Assembly (NCBI GenBank): GCA_905221605.1
Contig: CAJNDS010001569.1
Location: 124,001-188,000, forward strand
Origin: Symbiodinium natans
Taxonomy: Eukaryota > Sar > Dinophyceae > Suessiales > Symbiodiniaceae
Direction of reading: 5' to 3'
Length of the DNA stretch: 64,000 nt
Shown here: piece by piece, positions 42,833 to 53,091 of the stretch
How the letters are laid out: each line of letters starts with the position of its first letter
Position numbering within the stretch: position 1 is the stretch's first letter
The notes under the pieces: generated by a model
Told to the model about the DNA's origin: nothing
The model's input: only the letters and a program-made list of their open reading frames with translations
Databases searched by the model: none
Made by a program: the position numbers and the translations under genes

Positions 42833-43441
42833 CACCTCTGCCATGAATCGTCTGAACCCCAGGATTTGCGTGTGCATAGTTTGTGAGGTTCTGCCCTGTG
42901 AAAAGCAGTCTTTTTGGAGCGTTTCCCAGTGCCTTCAACACAGCGTGCTGCAAGCCCTAAACCCTTAACCCTAGCAACCCCCCAAAACATCCTAAACCCC
43001 CAGCCCCAACACACCTGAAACCTGGGCCCTTCACCCAAAGAATTCTCAAGTCTACAGCCTAGAACCTCCTTTGAGGGTTCCAACTCGTCCCCCATTGCAT
43101 AGTCCCTTTAGAAGGACCCACCCCTAAAAATGGAAAGAAGTAATGTACACCCGAATCTTGGGAAACCGCCATATCCCCAACAGACCTCCTCCAGCCCACA
43201 TCCCAAAACCCAAAACATTAATCCAAACCCTAAACCCCAAACCCCAAACCCCACACCCCAAACTCCAAACCCCCAACCCCAAACCCCAAACCCTAAACCC
43301 TAAAACAACCCCGAGACTGGCTCATTTTTTGTTGAGGCTCTTCCTTTCCCAAGCCTCTTTCTATCGCCTACCCGACAGCCCAAAAACTTAAGAACCCTTT
43401 CTGTAGCTGCACATTATGAACCTTCATGCTTTTGTTGTCAG

Positions 43442-43526
43442 CGGGAACGCTCCTGAGCTGTGCCTTCTTAGATTGCGCAGCTGCGCTGTGCACAGGACCA
43501 GAGAAGTCCAAAAGGTCGAGAAGTGA
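43442..43526 (+). CDS. Exon-like island, two frames
   Basis: Acceptor CTTTTGTTGTCAG| is textbook. One frame (APELCLLRLRSCAVHRTREV) ends TGA 43524-43526; another (LLSCAFLDCAAALCTGPEKS) runs to TAG near 43568. Confidence 0.48.
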
Positions 43527-43717
43527 CCAAGTCACAGAGTGCCTCATCAGGGGCTCTTGGGCTTAGCTTGTTGAAAGGGCTTGAGAGGGTCTAGTCGGTA
43601 GGCACACGTAAAAGCCCTAGCTAGACCCATAAACCCCCAAGCCCCCCAACCTTTATACAGCCGGAAGCCCTAAACCCTAAACCCTAAACACCCTATTCCT
43701 CTAGACCCCCGATGCAG

Positions 43718-44082
43718 GCACTGGGGAACAGCTGGTTGGGGGTGGCAGACTTCAGGTTTGATATAAGCCCCCTAAGCCGTAAAGCCTAAACCCTAAACCC
43801 TAAACCCTAAACTCCTAAACTCTAAACCCTAAACCCTAAACCCTAAACCCTAAACCCTAAACCCTAAACCCTTAACCCTAAGCCCTACACCCTAAACCCT
43901 AAACCCTAGACCCTAAACTTTGAGACCATACGTCCTGGGAACTGGAGTGAAACCATGCCATGAGCCTACTGGGGCCCTACTGGGGCCCAGTGCAGCTACA
44001 CGTGGCTCACCTGAGGTTGTTGAAGTGGGTGCGGGCTCAGACAGCGACTTCACGATTCTTTTGGGTTATTGTGATAGATGGG
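43718..44082 (+). CDS. Two-exon chain in phase
   Basis: Exon 43718-43755 (ALGNSWLGVADF) lies between CCGATGCAG| and TTCAG|GTTTGA, phase 2. Exon 43925-44082 after AACTTTGAG| restores frame and reads HEPTGALLGPSAATRGSPEV and DFTILLGYCDRW, then GG|GTTTAAGG. The intron ends in CCCTAAA arrays. Confidence 0.6.
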
Positions 44083-44161
44083 GTTTAAGGTTTAGGGTTC
44101 AGGGTTTAAGGGTTTAGGGTCCGACAGTTTATGGGTTTAAGGGTTAAGGGTTCAGGTTTGT

Positions 44162-44351
44162 ATGGCTGAGCTGCAGGGAGAAAGAGACCCTGAGCCTGAG
44201 CAACAAGTCCTTAACATCAACTCCCAAACCCTAAACCCCAAACCACCCTGAACCCTAAGCCCTGAACCATAATCCCTCAACGCACAGGGAGACCCAGTCA
44301 GATGGGCGCCGCACTCGCTCCTGGCACCCGCAATCGCGACGCCGCTAGGCC
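44162..44351 (+). CDS. Two exon-like islands, first may hold a start codon
   Basis: 44162-44223 begins ATG and reads MAELQGERDPEPEQQVLNIN. 44288-44351 after AACGCACAG| reads WAPHSLLAPAIATPLG to GGCC|GTAAAC. Linkage between them is not shown. Confidence 0.42.
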
Positions 44352-44839
44352 GTAAACCCTGAGGCACTCGGCCCCAAGCTCCAAAGCCTTAAAAGCCTTA
44401 GGCCCTAAACCCCATGTCCTAAAACCCTAAACCCTAAATCCGTAAACCCTAAACCCTAAACCCTAAACCCTAAACCCTAAACCCTAAACCCTAAACCCTA
44501 AACCTAAACCCGACTCGGGGTAATGGCTTCAGTCCTCAGGCCAGGGCCATCAGGTTGAGGATACTAGGACCCCCAGGCAGTGCCTTTTACCCCTTCGTTA
44601 GGGTTAGACCCTAAACCTCAATCCCTGAAACCCAAGCCCTAGTTCGGGGCTTAGGATTAGAGTTTGTGTGAGCGTTTAGTAGGGAGTTTATCAGGCTTTT
44701 GGGTTTTTTCTTCGGGTTTTTGGGGGTGTTTAGGGTTTAGGGTTTATAGTTGCTTTTTGCACTGCCTGCCATTTGGACCGCACACCCGGGCAACAGCCCC
44801 CTCCCAATAGTTGGAGCGTTCTCCATTTTCCTTTTATAG

Positions 44840-44900
44840 CGCTGCCTACCTGCAAGGCTGACCATGGGCGCAGGGCTTGAACCCCTAAAGCTTGAGCCCT
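44840..44900 (+). CDS. Exon-like island with strong acceptor
   Basis: CTCCATTTTCCTTTTATAG| precedes RCLPARLTMGAGLEPLKLEP and TAA. Short; function unknown. Confidence 0.4.
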
Positions 44901-45020
44901 AAACATTAAGATATCAGGGTTTAGGGTTTAGGGTTTGGGGTTTAGGGTTTAGGGTTTAGGGAACCGTAAACCCTCAAACCTAAGCTCTACACCCTAACCC
45001 TGAGCCCCTGATGTTGTGAG

Positions 45021-45224
45021 ATTTTGAAGCCCGACCCCCGATTTGGAGGTCCGTGGCCAGTTGTATCTGTGACTGCAAGTAGGATGGCTTTAGAGTTAGG
45101 ACTAGGAAGAGAGCGCCTGTCTGGGGATGTTACTACCCTGCTGATGGCTGCCAATATTGAAGCATGAACCTTCAGGCAACCCTCACGGAATTCCCTGAAA
45201 GATTTGCCTGCCGCTTGGGGTCGT
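45021..45224 (+). CDS. Terminal exon plus a second island
   Basis: 45021-45167 follows TTGTGAG| and reads VVSVTASRMALELGLGRERL and SGDVTTLLMAANIEA to TGA 45165-45167. At 45176 an exon-like piece after CCTTCAG| reads ATLTEFPERFACRLGSS, immediately before a family B element. Confidence 0.52.
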
Positions 45225-45241
45225 CCCCCTCAACCCGAAAC

Positions 45242-45326
45242 CCTACTTGCAGGTTCATGGTACTTATTAACCAATTATAACGGTACTTGTACTGTACTTA
45301 TAACCCTATTAGGGCACTTGAGGTAA
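45242..45326 (+). mobile_element. MITE-like family B, left half
   Basis: Starts ACTTGCAGGTTCATGGTACT with TTATAA words; the right end is missing. A very decayed relative may lie at 54846-54960. Confidence 0.6.
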
Positions 45327-45830
45327 CAAAGTCAGCCTGAGGTCCCCTACTCAGCACAAGGAAGTGCAGGGCCTTAGGCTGAGGCCCATGCCAGCCCCCC
45401 CAAAACCCGAAACCGTAAATCCCTAAACCCTAAACCCTAAACCCTAAACCCTAAACCCTAAACCCTAAACCCTTTTTTGCCCGCAGCAGCCACATGACGC
45501 TTGCAGGTCATTTAATGGCAGTGGGATGAAAGGTGTTTCTTGGGCCCTAAGCCCTAATCCATAGGCCTCAAACACTAATCCTAAGGAAGCAATCCTCTAG
45601 CGCTGGTGCTACGATGTTGGGGAACCGAGATCCCTAGACCCCAAAATCACCACACCCCAAATCAGATTTAGCATGAACACCCTAAATGCTTTGGAGTTGG
45701 GACTCGCGTGCCCATGGGGGCCAGGTTACCAAAAAGAAAGGGTTGCAACTTTTTTGTCCTGGTTTACTGGAGAGCCTAGGCTATGCTTCTAAACCCTACC
45801 TTTCTCAACCCTGAACCTTACATTCCCTAG

Positions 45831-46490
45831 AAGAGCTTCCGGGCCCAATCAAACACCACTTGGCTTGGCGGGGGACTTGCTTGGTCACCACCAAGTGTGC
45901 TCCAAGCACAATTTTACCGGGCTGCTGTGAAGGAACATGAAGCTAAAGTTGCCTTAGAATTTGGGAATTCTAGTGAACCAGAGGCCGCACAGGTTCAGCT
46001 CCCCAACAGCAACCCACATCCCCGTGCAGCGAATCTCCTTCGGCTTCTTGCAGCGGCCTGGTGTTCACATCATACATCCGACCCTAAGCCCAAAGCCCTA
46101 CATCCTGCAACCCGTCTTGAAACGAAGCTTAAACAGCAAAGTCCTGCTACAGCCTCACATCCCCCCAGCCCTCAGCCAGCCACTGTAGAGTCCCCAGCCG
46201 GCTCTGAAATTTTGGGGGGAGGTTGGCGCTGGCACCCCTCAACCCTCAACCCTCAACCCTCAAAACTCAACCCTAAACCCTTAAATTTCAACCCTCAACC
46301 CTAAACCCTCAACCCTAAACCCTGAACCCTGAACCCTAAGCCAGCGCCAGGGGCTTCAGAAGGCGCGGGGGGGGCAGAAAGGAAGAAAAGAAAGAGGCCC
46401 TGCCGAATCCACGCCGGCTTTGAAGGAAGCAGCCCCCTGAGTCTGAGCAGGATCCGGAATGGCCAGGTTCGGGGCCCGGGCTTCGAGTTG
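45831..46490 (+). CDS. Two-exon chain with the longest exon in the window
   Basis: Exon 45831-46221 (130 codons) follows CTTACATTCCCTAG|. It reads FYRAAVKEHEAKVALEFGNS, RAANLLRLLAAAWCSHH and a Pro/Ser-rich part, to GGAG|GTTGGC. Exon 46351-46490 after GCGCCAG| continues in phase with a basic AERKKRKRPCRI stretch (nuclear-signal-like) and ends TTG|GTGGGG. It could continue in phase to VRWVEGRGT at 46773-46800. No family recognised. Confidence 0.68.
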
Positions 46491-46761
46491 GTGGGGGTTT
46501 AGGGTTTAGGGTTTAGGGTTTAGGGTTTAGGGTTTAGGGTTTAGGGTTTGTGGGGGCTTCGAGGTGGTTTATAGGTGGCTTATGGGTGACTTCTGGGTGG
46601 CTTATGGATAGGTGCTCTTAGGTGGTTTACAGGTGATGTAGAGGGTTTGGGCTTGGGGACTGAGGGCCTGGCGGAAGGTCCCTCTGCTGTTAAGCTACGG
46701 GTTGCACCCACACAACAAGGGTGGGCTGGAGAGAGGTGGGACAGGGTGCACCCCCCCAACT

Positions 46762-47183
46762 AAGGATGTCAGGTGCGGTGGGTGGAAGGCCGGGGCACTG
46801 GTAGCTGATCTTCATTCACGCTTTCATTCACTCGTTAATATTCAATGGCAAGGAATTTAAGACGCGCGCATTTAGTAAATGAACGCACAGTGAATGAAAT
46901 GAACAGACGAAAAGAAGCGGGAGAGACGGGCACAATATTAATATCTTTACTTCGTGCCCGTCATGAGTGGAAGAATGTAGTGAGTGAATGGACGAAACAA
47001 GTGAGTTTACGAGCGCGTGTTCGCTTCACGGAACGAAATGAGTGAGCAAAGTGAGCGCCGGAATAAGACGTTTAATAGGCGCGTTCATTGTTATCTTCGT
47101 GCTCACTAGTTTTATAAGGTACGAAGAGAACGAACGAAGTCAAGGATGTGAGGTGCGGTGGGTGAAAGGCCGGAGCACTGGTG
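46762..47183 (+). other. AT-rich island between 42-base direct repeats that each contain an exon
   Basis: 46762-46803 and 47142-47183 match with about three differences. Each keeps an AG acceptor, VRWV(E/K)GR codons and a GT donor. The 338 bases between lack telomere units, are lower in GC and are rich in GAATGAA/AACGAA words, with a GACGGGCAC/GTGCCCGTC hairpin at 46926-46963. Confidence 0.75.
46845..47045 (+). CDS. Open frame inside the AT-rich island
   Basis: 66 codons from ATG, very charged (LVNERTVNEMNRRKEAGETG). No family recognised. Word repetition in the DNA makes it uncertain that this is a protein. Confidence 0.3.
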   Translation: MARNLRRAHLVNERTVNEMNRRKEAGETGTILISLLRARHEWKNVVSEWTKQVSLRARVRFTERNE

Positions 47184-47417
47184 GCGTCAGGAGCCACGGT
47201 TTAGGGTTTAGGGCTTAGAGTTCAGGGAGGGGGTGATGGGAGGGCCCCGCGACACGGCACCGTGGTATCGATCGGTTCGATGTGTTTTCGGCAGTAGGGT
47301 TACACCTCGGTGACGGTAGCAATGCGATGTCAATATCCGTATTGTTAGAATAGTGGATACAGCCACGCTCAGTCTATGGCGTAAGAGCACTTCAGGGTTT
47401 AGGTTTTCGGGTTTAGG

Positions 47418-47505
47418 CGTAAGAACCCCCCCCCCCCAAAAAAAAATGATAATCCCTAAATTACCCTTCACAAGGAAGAACTTTTTTTTGGGGTTCTTAA
47501 GCAAT
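47418..47505 (+). mobile_element. MITE-like family D, full copy
   Basis: Left GCGTAAGAACCCCCC with an A run; right TTTTTTTTGGGGTTCTTAAGC. The centre reads AATCCCTAAATTACCCTT. A right-half copy lies at about 48005-48045. Confidence 0.8.
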
Positions 47506-47541
47506 TTAGTACTTTAGGGTCGATCTTCAAGGCCCCCGAAC

Positions 47542-47622
47542 CTTTAAGCTCATGACTCGTTGCATCCTGATTCTGGCGTCGGCCAAATACCGGAAAGAGC
47601 TTCGCCGCCGCCCAGCAATGTA
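47542..47622 (+). CDS. Exon-like island
   Basis: After GAACCTTTAAG| it reads MTRCILILASAKYRKELRRR to AAT|GTAGGG or TAG. Function unknown. Confidence 0.42.
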
Positions 47623-47664
47623 GGGAGCTTTCAAGTCACTTTGGTACCGCGAAGGCCCTGAACC

Positions 47665-47983
47665 CTAAAGGTGTGTAGGGTTTGTAAGCCCTACCAAATA
47701 GTCTGTACTAGCAAGGGCTTTGGTTTTTAGAACCTTAAAGCCTAATCCAAAGGAATCACATCTTGTTTTGTGGAAGCAGAGAGCTGTGCTTTTGCATTTT
47801 TCTTTTCTGACCATGTGGTACTTGCATGAGGGCTTCTTTATGCCAGTTCTGACAATCCCTGCATCTTGACAATGAGGAACAGTCTTCTCCTGAACCGTAA
47901 AGCTTAGACCCATTGATTTTTCTGGTCCATGAAGACAACTTGGCAACGCCAAACCCCAAGACGCACCGTCGTGTGACCATCAT
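47665..47983 (-). CDS. Antisense open frames, low-GC
   Basis: Two overlapping minus frames (75 and 95 codons; pieces KKPSCKYHMVRKEKCKSTAL and CRDCQNWHKEALMQVPHGQK). Composition differs from the exons. It may be an unrelated insertion rather than a gene. Confidence 0.28.
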
Positions 47984-48129
47984 GACCCCATGTTGCCCTT
48001 ATCAGGAAGATTTTTTTGGGGGGGAGGGTTCTTAGGCAAACTGTAGCTTGAATGAGTCCTTGTTCTAGGGGTTGGTCTACTTTGTTCGAGCCGCGAAGCC
48101 CTAAACCTCAAAGCCCTTAGGGTCTACCC

Positions 48130-48660
48130 CGAAACCCTAAACCCCTAAACCCCTAAACCCCTAAACCCCTAAACCCCTAAACCCCTAAACCCCTAAACCC
48201 CTAAACCCCTAAACCCCTAGACCCCTAAACCCCTAAACCCCTAAACCCCTAAACACCTAAACCCCTAAACCCCTAAACCCCTAAACCCCTAAACCCCTAA
48301 ACCCCTAAACCCCTAAACCCCTAAACCCCCCTAAACCCCTAAACCCCCCTAAACCCCCCTAAACCCTAAAACCCGTAACCCTAAACCCCCAACCCTAAAA
48401 CCCAAACCCCTAAACCCTAACCCCAAACCCCCACCCCCCCAAACCCCAAAACCCCACGTAAACCCCTAAACCCCTAAAAACCCCCAAAAACCCCTAAACC
48501 CCTACACCCCTAAACCCCTAAACCCCTAAACCCCTAAACCCCTAAACCCCTAAACCCCTAAACCCCTAAACCCCTAAACCCCTAAACCCCTAAACCCCTA
48601 AACCCCTAAACCCCTAAACCCCTAAACCCCTAAACCCCTAAACCCCTAAACCCCTGAGCC
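48130..48660 (+). repeat. CCCCTAAA octamer array, the longest variant array
   Basis: More than 50 copies of the 8-base variant CCCCTAAA with a short degenerate centre near 48355-48480. Confidence 0.96.
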
Positions 48661-48702
48661 CTGAACCCTAAACCCTAAACCCGAAACCCTAGACCCCCTA
48701 AG

Positions 48703-48996
48703 TGGCTGGGCCGGCGTCTAAGCGAACAAGAGGCCCCCAGTGAACCCAGGCCTCGAACGTAGTGTTAGGTTGTAAGAATCTGCAAGCCCCAAGCACCCTA
48801 AACCCTAAACCCTAAACCCTAGATCCTAAACCCTAAACCCTAAACCCTAAACCCTAAACCCTAAACCCTAAACCCTAAACCCTAAACCCTAAACCCTAAA
48901 CCCTAAACCCTAAACCCACACGTGTCGAGAGCTGGGCGTTGGGCCGGGATGTGTTTTGAATCGGACCGGAAGCCGCCGCGATGTCGCAAGCCCTAG
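48703..48996 (+). CDS. Two-exon chain with stop
   Basis: Exon 48703-48758 follows CCCCCTAAG| and reads WLGRRLSEQEAPSEPRPR to CGAAC|GTAGTG, phase 2. Exon 48930-48996 after CGTGTCGAG| restores frame and reads AGRWAGMCFESDRKPPRCRK to TAG. The intron is mostly a CCCTAAA array. Confidence 0.58.
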
Positions 48997-49075
48997 AAAA
49001 ACCCCTCAACCCCACACATCCCTAAGCCACCAGCATCCAGGAGACCCAAAAGCCCTAAGCCTGAACCCTAAGTAG

Positions 49076-49243
49076 TACATGTGTGAGATCGCATGTACCA
49101 GCTTGGGGATAGGGATGAAGGCACCGCGGCCTCAGTTCAGAGGAGCACGGAGAAGCAGCACGTTTGTGAAGGTGCAGGCTTCGGAACAAAGTTTGGGGCT
49201 AGATCCTACGACAGCAAGTCTTACCCTACCCTATGAGCCCTGA
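49076..49243 (+). CDS. Terminal exon, 54 codons, possible own ATG
   Basis: After CCCTAAGTAG| it reads MCEIACTSLGIGMKAPRPQF and VKVQASEQSLGLDPTTASLT to TGA 49241-49243. A small exon-like piece (49315-49339, SRTSCTL, CACACGCAG| to GCG|GTTTAGGG) follows. Confidence 0.52.
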   Translation, partial: YMCEIACTSLGIGMKAPRPQFRGARRSSTFVKVQASEQSLGLDPTTASLTLPYEP

Positions 49244-49721
49244 CAAGTACCCCTGAGCCTTTAAGCAGGCTCCCTAAGCCCTGAGCCGTAAACCTTCTCC
49301 ATGAGCTCACACGCAGTCCCGAACCTCTTGCACATTGCGGTTTAGGGTTTAGGGTTTAATTAACCATGTAGCATACGTTATATATCACGTGCTATATAGC
49401 ATTTATTCATACCCCTCAACCCCCGGTCCGAAATACTCAAACCTCAAAGCCCTGAATCTTACCCCCCCAAGACATCCCGGCAGGGCACCTGAATTCCAAA
49501 ACCCTCTTGCTAGACCCCAAGCCCTAAACCCTAAGCCCTGAAACCCAAACCTTTGACCCTTAAACCCTAAACCCTAAACCCTAAACCCTAAACCCTAAAC
49601 CCTAAACCCTAAACCCTAAACCCTAAACCCTAAACCCTAAACCCTAAACCCTAAACCCTAAACCCTAAACCCTAAGCCCCAGACCCCAAGCCCTCAGTGC
49701 TGAGCCCCTGGAACCCCGGAG

Positions 49722-50671
49722 CCGCTGATGTGCTTTGCTCCTCTCTTGGTCTTCCGTGCCCCCGAGGGCGCCGGCCTTTTGATGTGCTCTCTGGGGGGGT
49801 TACCGCAGGGCTTGGCTCCCAAGCTTGGAAGCTTAGAACCTCAGACCAGGGTTTAGGGTTTAGGGTTTAGGGTTTAGGGTTTAGGGTTTAGGGTTTAGGG
49901 TTTAGGGTTTAGGGTATAGGGTTTCCCCAAACCCCAAACCCGAAACCCCAAACCCTAAACCCCCTGAAGGGTTGTAGGGTTGTTGAGTGGCTGGAGGCAC
50001 GGAGGCGTGTGGTTCCAGTCTTCTGGATCTTCGCAAGCTCGATGTGCATCGTGCAAAGACTTCCCCAGAACCCCTGGTTTAGGGTTTAGGGTTTAGGGTT
50101 TTGGGTTTAGAGTCTAGTCCTTAGTACTCAAGGTGTAGGGTTTAGGGTCTGATTTGTGCCGAGGTTCAAGACAAAGCGCCAAACCCCTAAACCCTAAACC
50201 CTGAACCCTAAACCCTAAAGCCTAAACCCTAAACCCTAAACCCCTAAACCCTAAACCCTAAACCCCTAAACCCTAAACCCTAACCCTAAACCTAAACCCC
50301 AAACCCTAAACCTTCAAAGTGAGGGGAGGAAACGAGGGCAGGGTCCAGGGCACTTTGCCGGCGCCGGCTGACGGGCACACCTGCTGGGAGAGCTTCCCCG
50401 GTCCGTGGAACTGTGGCTCACGTTTACGGCCCTGTAGGGTTTAGGGTTTAGGGCTTAGGGTTTAGGGTTTAGGGCTTCGCGCTTGGGTTTAGGGTTTAGG
50501 GTTTAGGGCTTATCGGTGGTACCCCTTTTTGTCCATCTGCGCGGCGAGCAATTCTCGTTGATCGTGTGTGTCGGCCACAGTTCCTTGGAGCTAAATGAGA
50601 CCTTTGAGAGACCTGATGCACGGTGGTGTGCGGATGAGCTCGAACAAGCAGAGTTCTGGTCCCTGAACTAG
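49722..50671 (+). CDS. Four-exon gene tail with telomere introns
   Basis: Exons 49722-49850, 49988-50076, 50342-50438 and 50507-50671 join in phase to 160 codons and TAG. Pieces: PLMCFAPLLVFRAPEGAGLL; RRRVVPVFWIFASSMCIVQR; DGHTCWESFPGPWNCGSRLR; TFERPDARWCADELEQAEFW. Introns 1 and 2 begin GTTTAGGG and end near CCCTAAA-type repeats. Intron 3 (50439-50506) is only TTTAGGG-type units and ends TTTAG|. Protein unknown; upstream exons not found. Confidence 0.72.
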
Positions 50672-50780
50672 GTTAGGTCCGGCTAAGGGCTTGGGTTCCC
50701 TTTCAAACACCGTTGAACACTAAAGCCCAAACCCTCCTATACCCTGGACCCTAAACTCCTAACCTAAGTACCACACCCAG

Positions 50781-50861
50781 CTACGAACAGGCCACCGGCG
50801 CGACGTCACTTGGCTGGACGCTGCTTCCTCGCCTACAGGCGAGGGTTCGTTTTGGGGGCCG
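50781..50861 (+). CDS. Exon ending at a telomere donor
   Basis: After CCACACCCAG| it reads EQATGATSLGWTLLPRLQAR to GGCCG|GTTTAGGG. Another open frame (GHRRDVTWLDAASSPTG) resembles the duplicated exon at 18716. Small pieces near 50981 and 51032-51075 (PSSCGLAAFEAGAL) may follow. Confidence 0.52.
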
Positions 50862-51628
50862 GTTTAGGGTTCAGGGCTTAGGGCTTAGGGCTTAGGGCTT
50901 AGGGCTTAGGGTTTAGGGTTTAGGGTTTAGTGTTTAGGGTTTCGGGTTCAGGGCTTTAGGGTTAGGGTTCAGCGTACCCAAGAAGGGGTCAGAATTTGGT
51001 GTTGGGAACTGGCGGGTTTAAGGCTCCGAGCCTTCATCCTGTGGGCTTGCGGCATTTGAAGCTGGAGCACTAGACCCTAAATCCTAAACCCTAAAGCCTA
51101 AACCCTAAACCCTAAACCCTAAACCCTAGACCCTAAACCCTAAACCCTAAACCCTAAACCCTAAACCCTAAACCCTAAACCGAAAGCTTTCCGGGTTCAG
51201 GCTTTTCATACTGACTTCGAGGACGCAACCTGAGACGAAACACACACCCTGAATCCGAAACGCCACACCCGTCACCCTGAACCGCAGGTGCCCCCTAAAC
51301 CCTAAACCTGAAACTAGCCTTAAACCCTAAACCCTAAAACCTAAACCCTAAACCCTAAACCCTAAACCCTAAACCCTATACCCTATACCCTAGAACCTAA
51401 ACCCTAAACCCTAAGCCCTAAACCCTAAACCCTAAACCCTAAACCCTAAACCCTAAACCCTAAACCCTAAACCCTAAACCCTAAACCCTAAACCCTAAAC
51501 CCTAAACCCTAAACCCTAGACCCCAACCAAACCCCAAACCCTAAACCCTAGACCCTAAACCCTAAACCCTAAACCCTAAACCCTAAACCCCAAACCCCAA
51601 GCCCTAAACCCTAAACCCCAAACTCAAG

Positions 51629-51677
51629 AATTCTGGAGGCCACTGTGATGGGCCCTTTGCTCCTGGAGCTGGCACAG
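51629..51677 (+). CDS. 16-codon exon
   Basis: After AACTCAAG| it reads ILEATVMGPLLLELAQ to GCACAG|GTTGGC. Confidence 0.48.
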
Positions 51678-51703
51678 GTTGGCCGGGTTCCGGAGTTAGG
51701 GTT

Positions 51704-51866
51704 TATGTTCCTCCTTATACGGTTTACGGTTTAGGGTTTAGGGTTTAGAGTTTAGGGTTTAGGGTTTAGGGTTGTTCCCCCTTAAACTGACAGTCCTTCA
51801 TCGGGATTATAATGCCCCTATGATCATCCCTATGAAGTACTGTTTGTATAAGGAGGAACATCCCAG
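51704..51866 (+). mobile_element. MITE-like family A, apparently split by a telomere array
   Basis: A left-end fragment (ATGTTCCTCCTTATAC, 51704-51720) is followed by about 50 bases of TTTAGGG units. A nearly complete element then runs to AGGAGGAACATCCCA at 51866. Confidence 0.7.
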
Positions 51867-51996
51867 GGTGTGGGTGTTAAGGGTTGGGTCGGGGCCTCCA
51901 CCTGACCTCCCTCCCCCAGAGCACTGGAAGGGACACTCCTACAAAATTTAATCTGCCCCCCCCACCCCGCGCCCCCTGAAATCCGGAGCACTTGAG

Positions 51997-52115
51997 CGAA
52001 GGCCCCGGCATCTAAGGCGAAGTTGAGGGCACTAAATGAAGAAAGGCCTGCCCCGAACGCTGATCCTTTCCTCCTTTCGCCCTTGCTGACCAAGAATGAC
52101 CTGCAAGCCCGCTAG
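51997..52115 (+). CDS. Exon next to a duplicated edge
   Basis: After GCACTTGAG| it reads KAKLRALNEERPAPNADPFL and SPLLTKNDLQAR, then TAG inside a 22-base segment that is repeated on the other side of the family F element. The minus strand is also open but less convincing. Confidence 0.55.
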
Positions 52116-52143
52116 ATCTTCCGACGCCTTGAGCCCTACACCA

Positions 52144-52188
52144 CTGGCTGGTTCCCAGTGAGTGCCCTATATAAACCCTTAAAGGGTA

Positions 52189-52220
<32 letters not shown>

Positions 52221-52256
52221 GAGGGCCCTCATCCCACATTCCCTACTAAGAGCCAG
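52144..52256 (+). mobile_element. MITE-like family F flanked by a duplicated exon edge
   Basis: Ends CTGGCTGGTT and the near-inverse CTAAGAGCCAG around a TATA-rich core. GCTAGATCTTCCGACG occurs on both sides (52111 and 52268). After the right copy an open frame EAMRFRHADFNSQ follows. A relative of its right end lies near 2640-2688. Confidence 0.6.
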
Positions 52257-52403
52257 GGGGGAACCATGCTAGATCTTCCGACGCGTCTTGAGGCCATGCG
52301 CTTCCGCCACGCAGACTTCAATTCGCAGGCTTAGGGTTTAGGGTTTAGGGTTTAGGGTTTAGGGTTTAGGGTCCAGGAGGGTTCAGGGTTAAGGGTTTAG
52401 GGT

Positions 52404-52586
52404 TTAATTAGGCTTGGGTTTGTCAGGTCTGGCTTTTTGGTGCAGCATGCTCAGAAATCGGTCGGTCATACTTTCGGGGCTTTCTTTTTGCGAATTCTTA
52501 GGTTCATAGCGATCCGAGATCAGTTGAAGTTCGGGGTTTTCGGAGTTTTTGGGTTCATTTTCTTGTATGGGCGTTGGGTGGTTCAA
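52404..52586. CDS. Island open on both strands
   Basis: The minus frame is hydrophilic (NSENPELQLISDRYEPKNSQ, from ATG to TAA, 60 codons). The plus frame is hydrophobic (SVGHTFGAFFLRILRFIAIR). Neither has decisive edges. Confidence 0.38.
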
Positions 52587-52876
52587 GTTTGAGATTCGGC
52601 TGCTTTGGTGGTGGTGGCTTTGGTGCCCTGGAATCCGGACCCACGATAGGACCCCTTAGGCTTAAGTATGTTAGTTGTAGGTGCCGGAAAAATATCGGAG
52701 TCCTTGGGGGTTTATAGGGTTTAGGGTTTAGGGTTACTCCTCAAAAGGAACCGTGGTGAGGGACATCGCCGCTCCTGAGGTTTGGGGGTTAGGGTGTAGG
52801 GTTTGGGGGTTAGGGTGCAGGGTTTGCCTCCCCAAGGGAGTTGACCAGCTATGTTGAGACTTACTCTGCTTATGCC

Positions 52877-52947
52877 TTGGGATGTTCCCCCTTTTACTAA
52901 CAGTCCTTGATAGGGATGATAATAAGGGGTACTATAATCCATCCCAA
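52877..52947 (+). mobile_element. MITE-like family A, truncated right end
   Basis: TTGGGATGTTCCCCCTTTTA at the left and the family core; the right arm is shortened to CCATCCCAA. Confidence 0.7.
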
Positions 52948-52990
52948 CTTCTGCCCCACGTTTGAGCACCACCCAGGAAGCTCCAAGTAG

Positions 52991-53091
52991 ACACCAAACG
53001 TGCCCTCAACCGAGCAAGCAGGATCTAGCACAGCTCAGTGTGTCCTTCGCTAGAGCACTGCACTCAGCTGCTCAGAAAGTTCGGCTTTCAG
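52991..53091 (+). CDS. Exon with consensus donor
   Basis: Reads QDLAQLSVSFARALHSAAQK and VRLS to TTCAG|GTGAGG. The acceptor may be CGAGCAAG| or further left. Confidence 0.58.
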
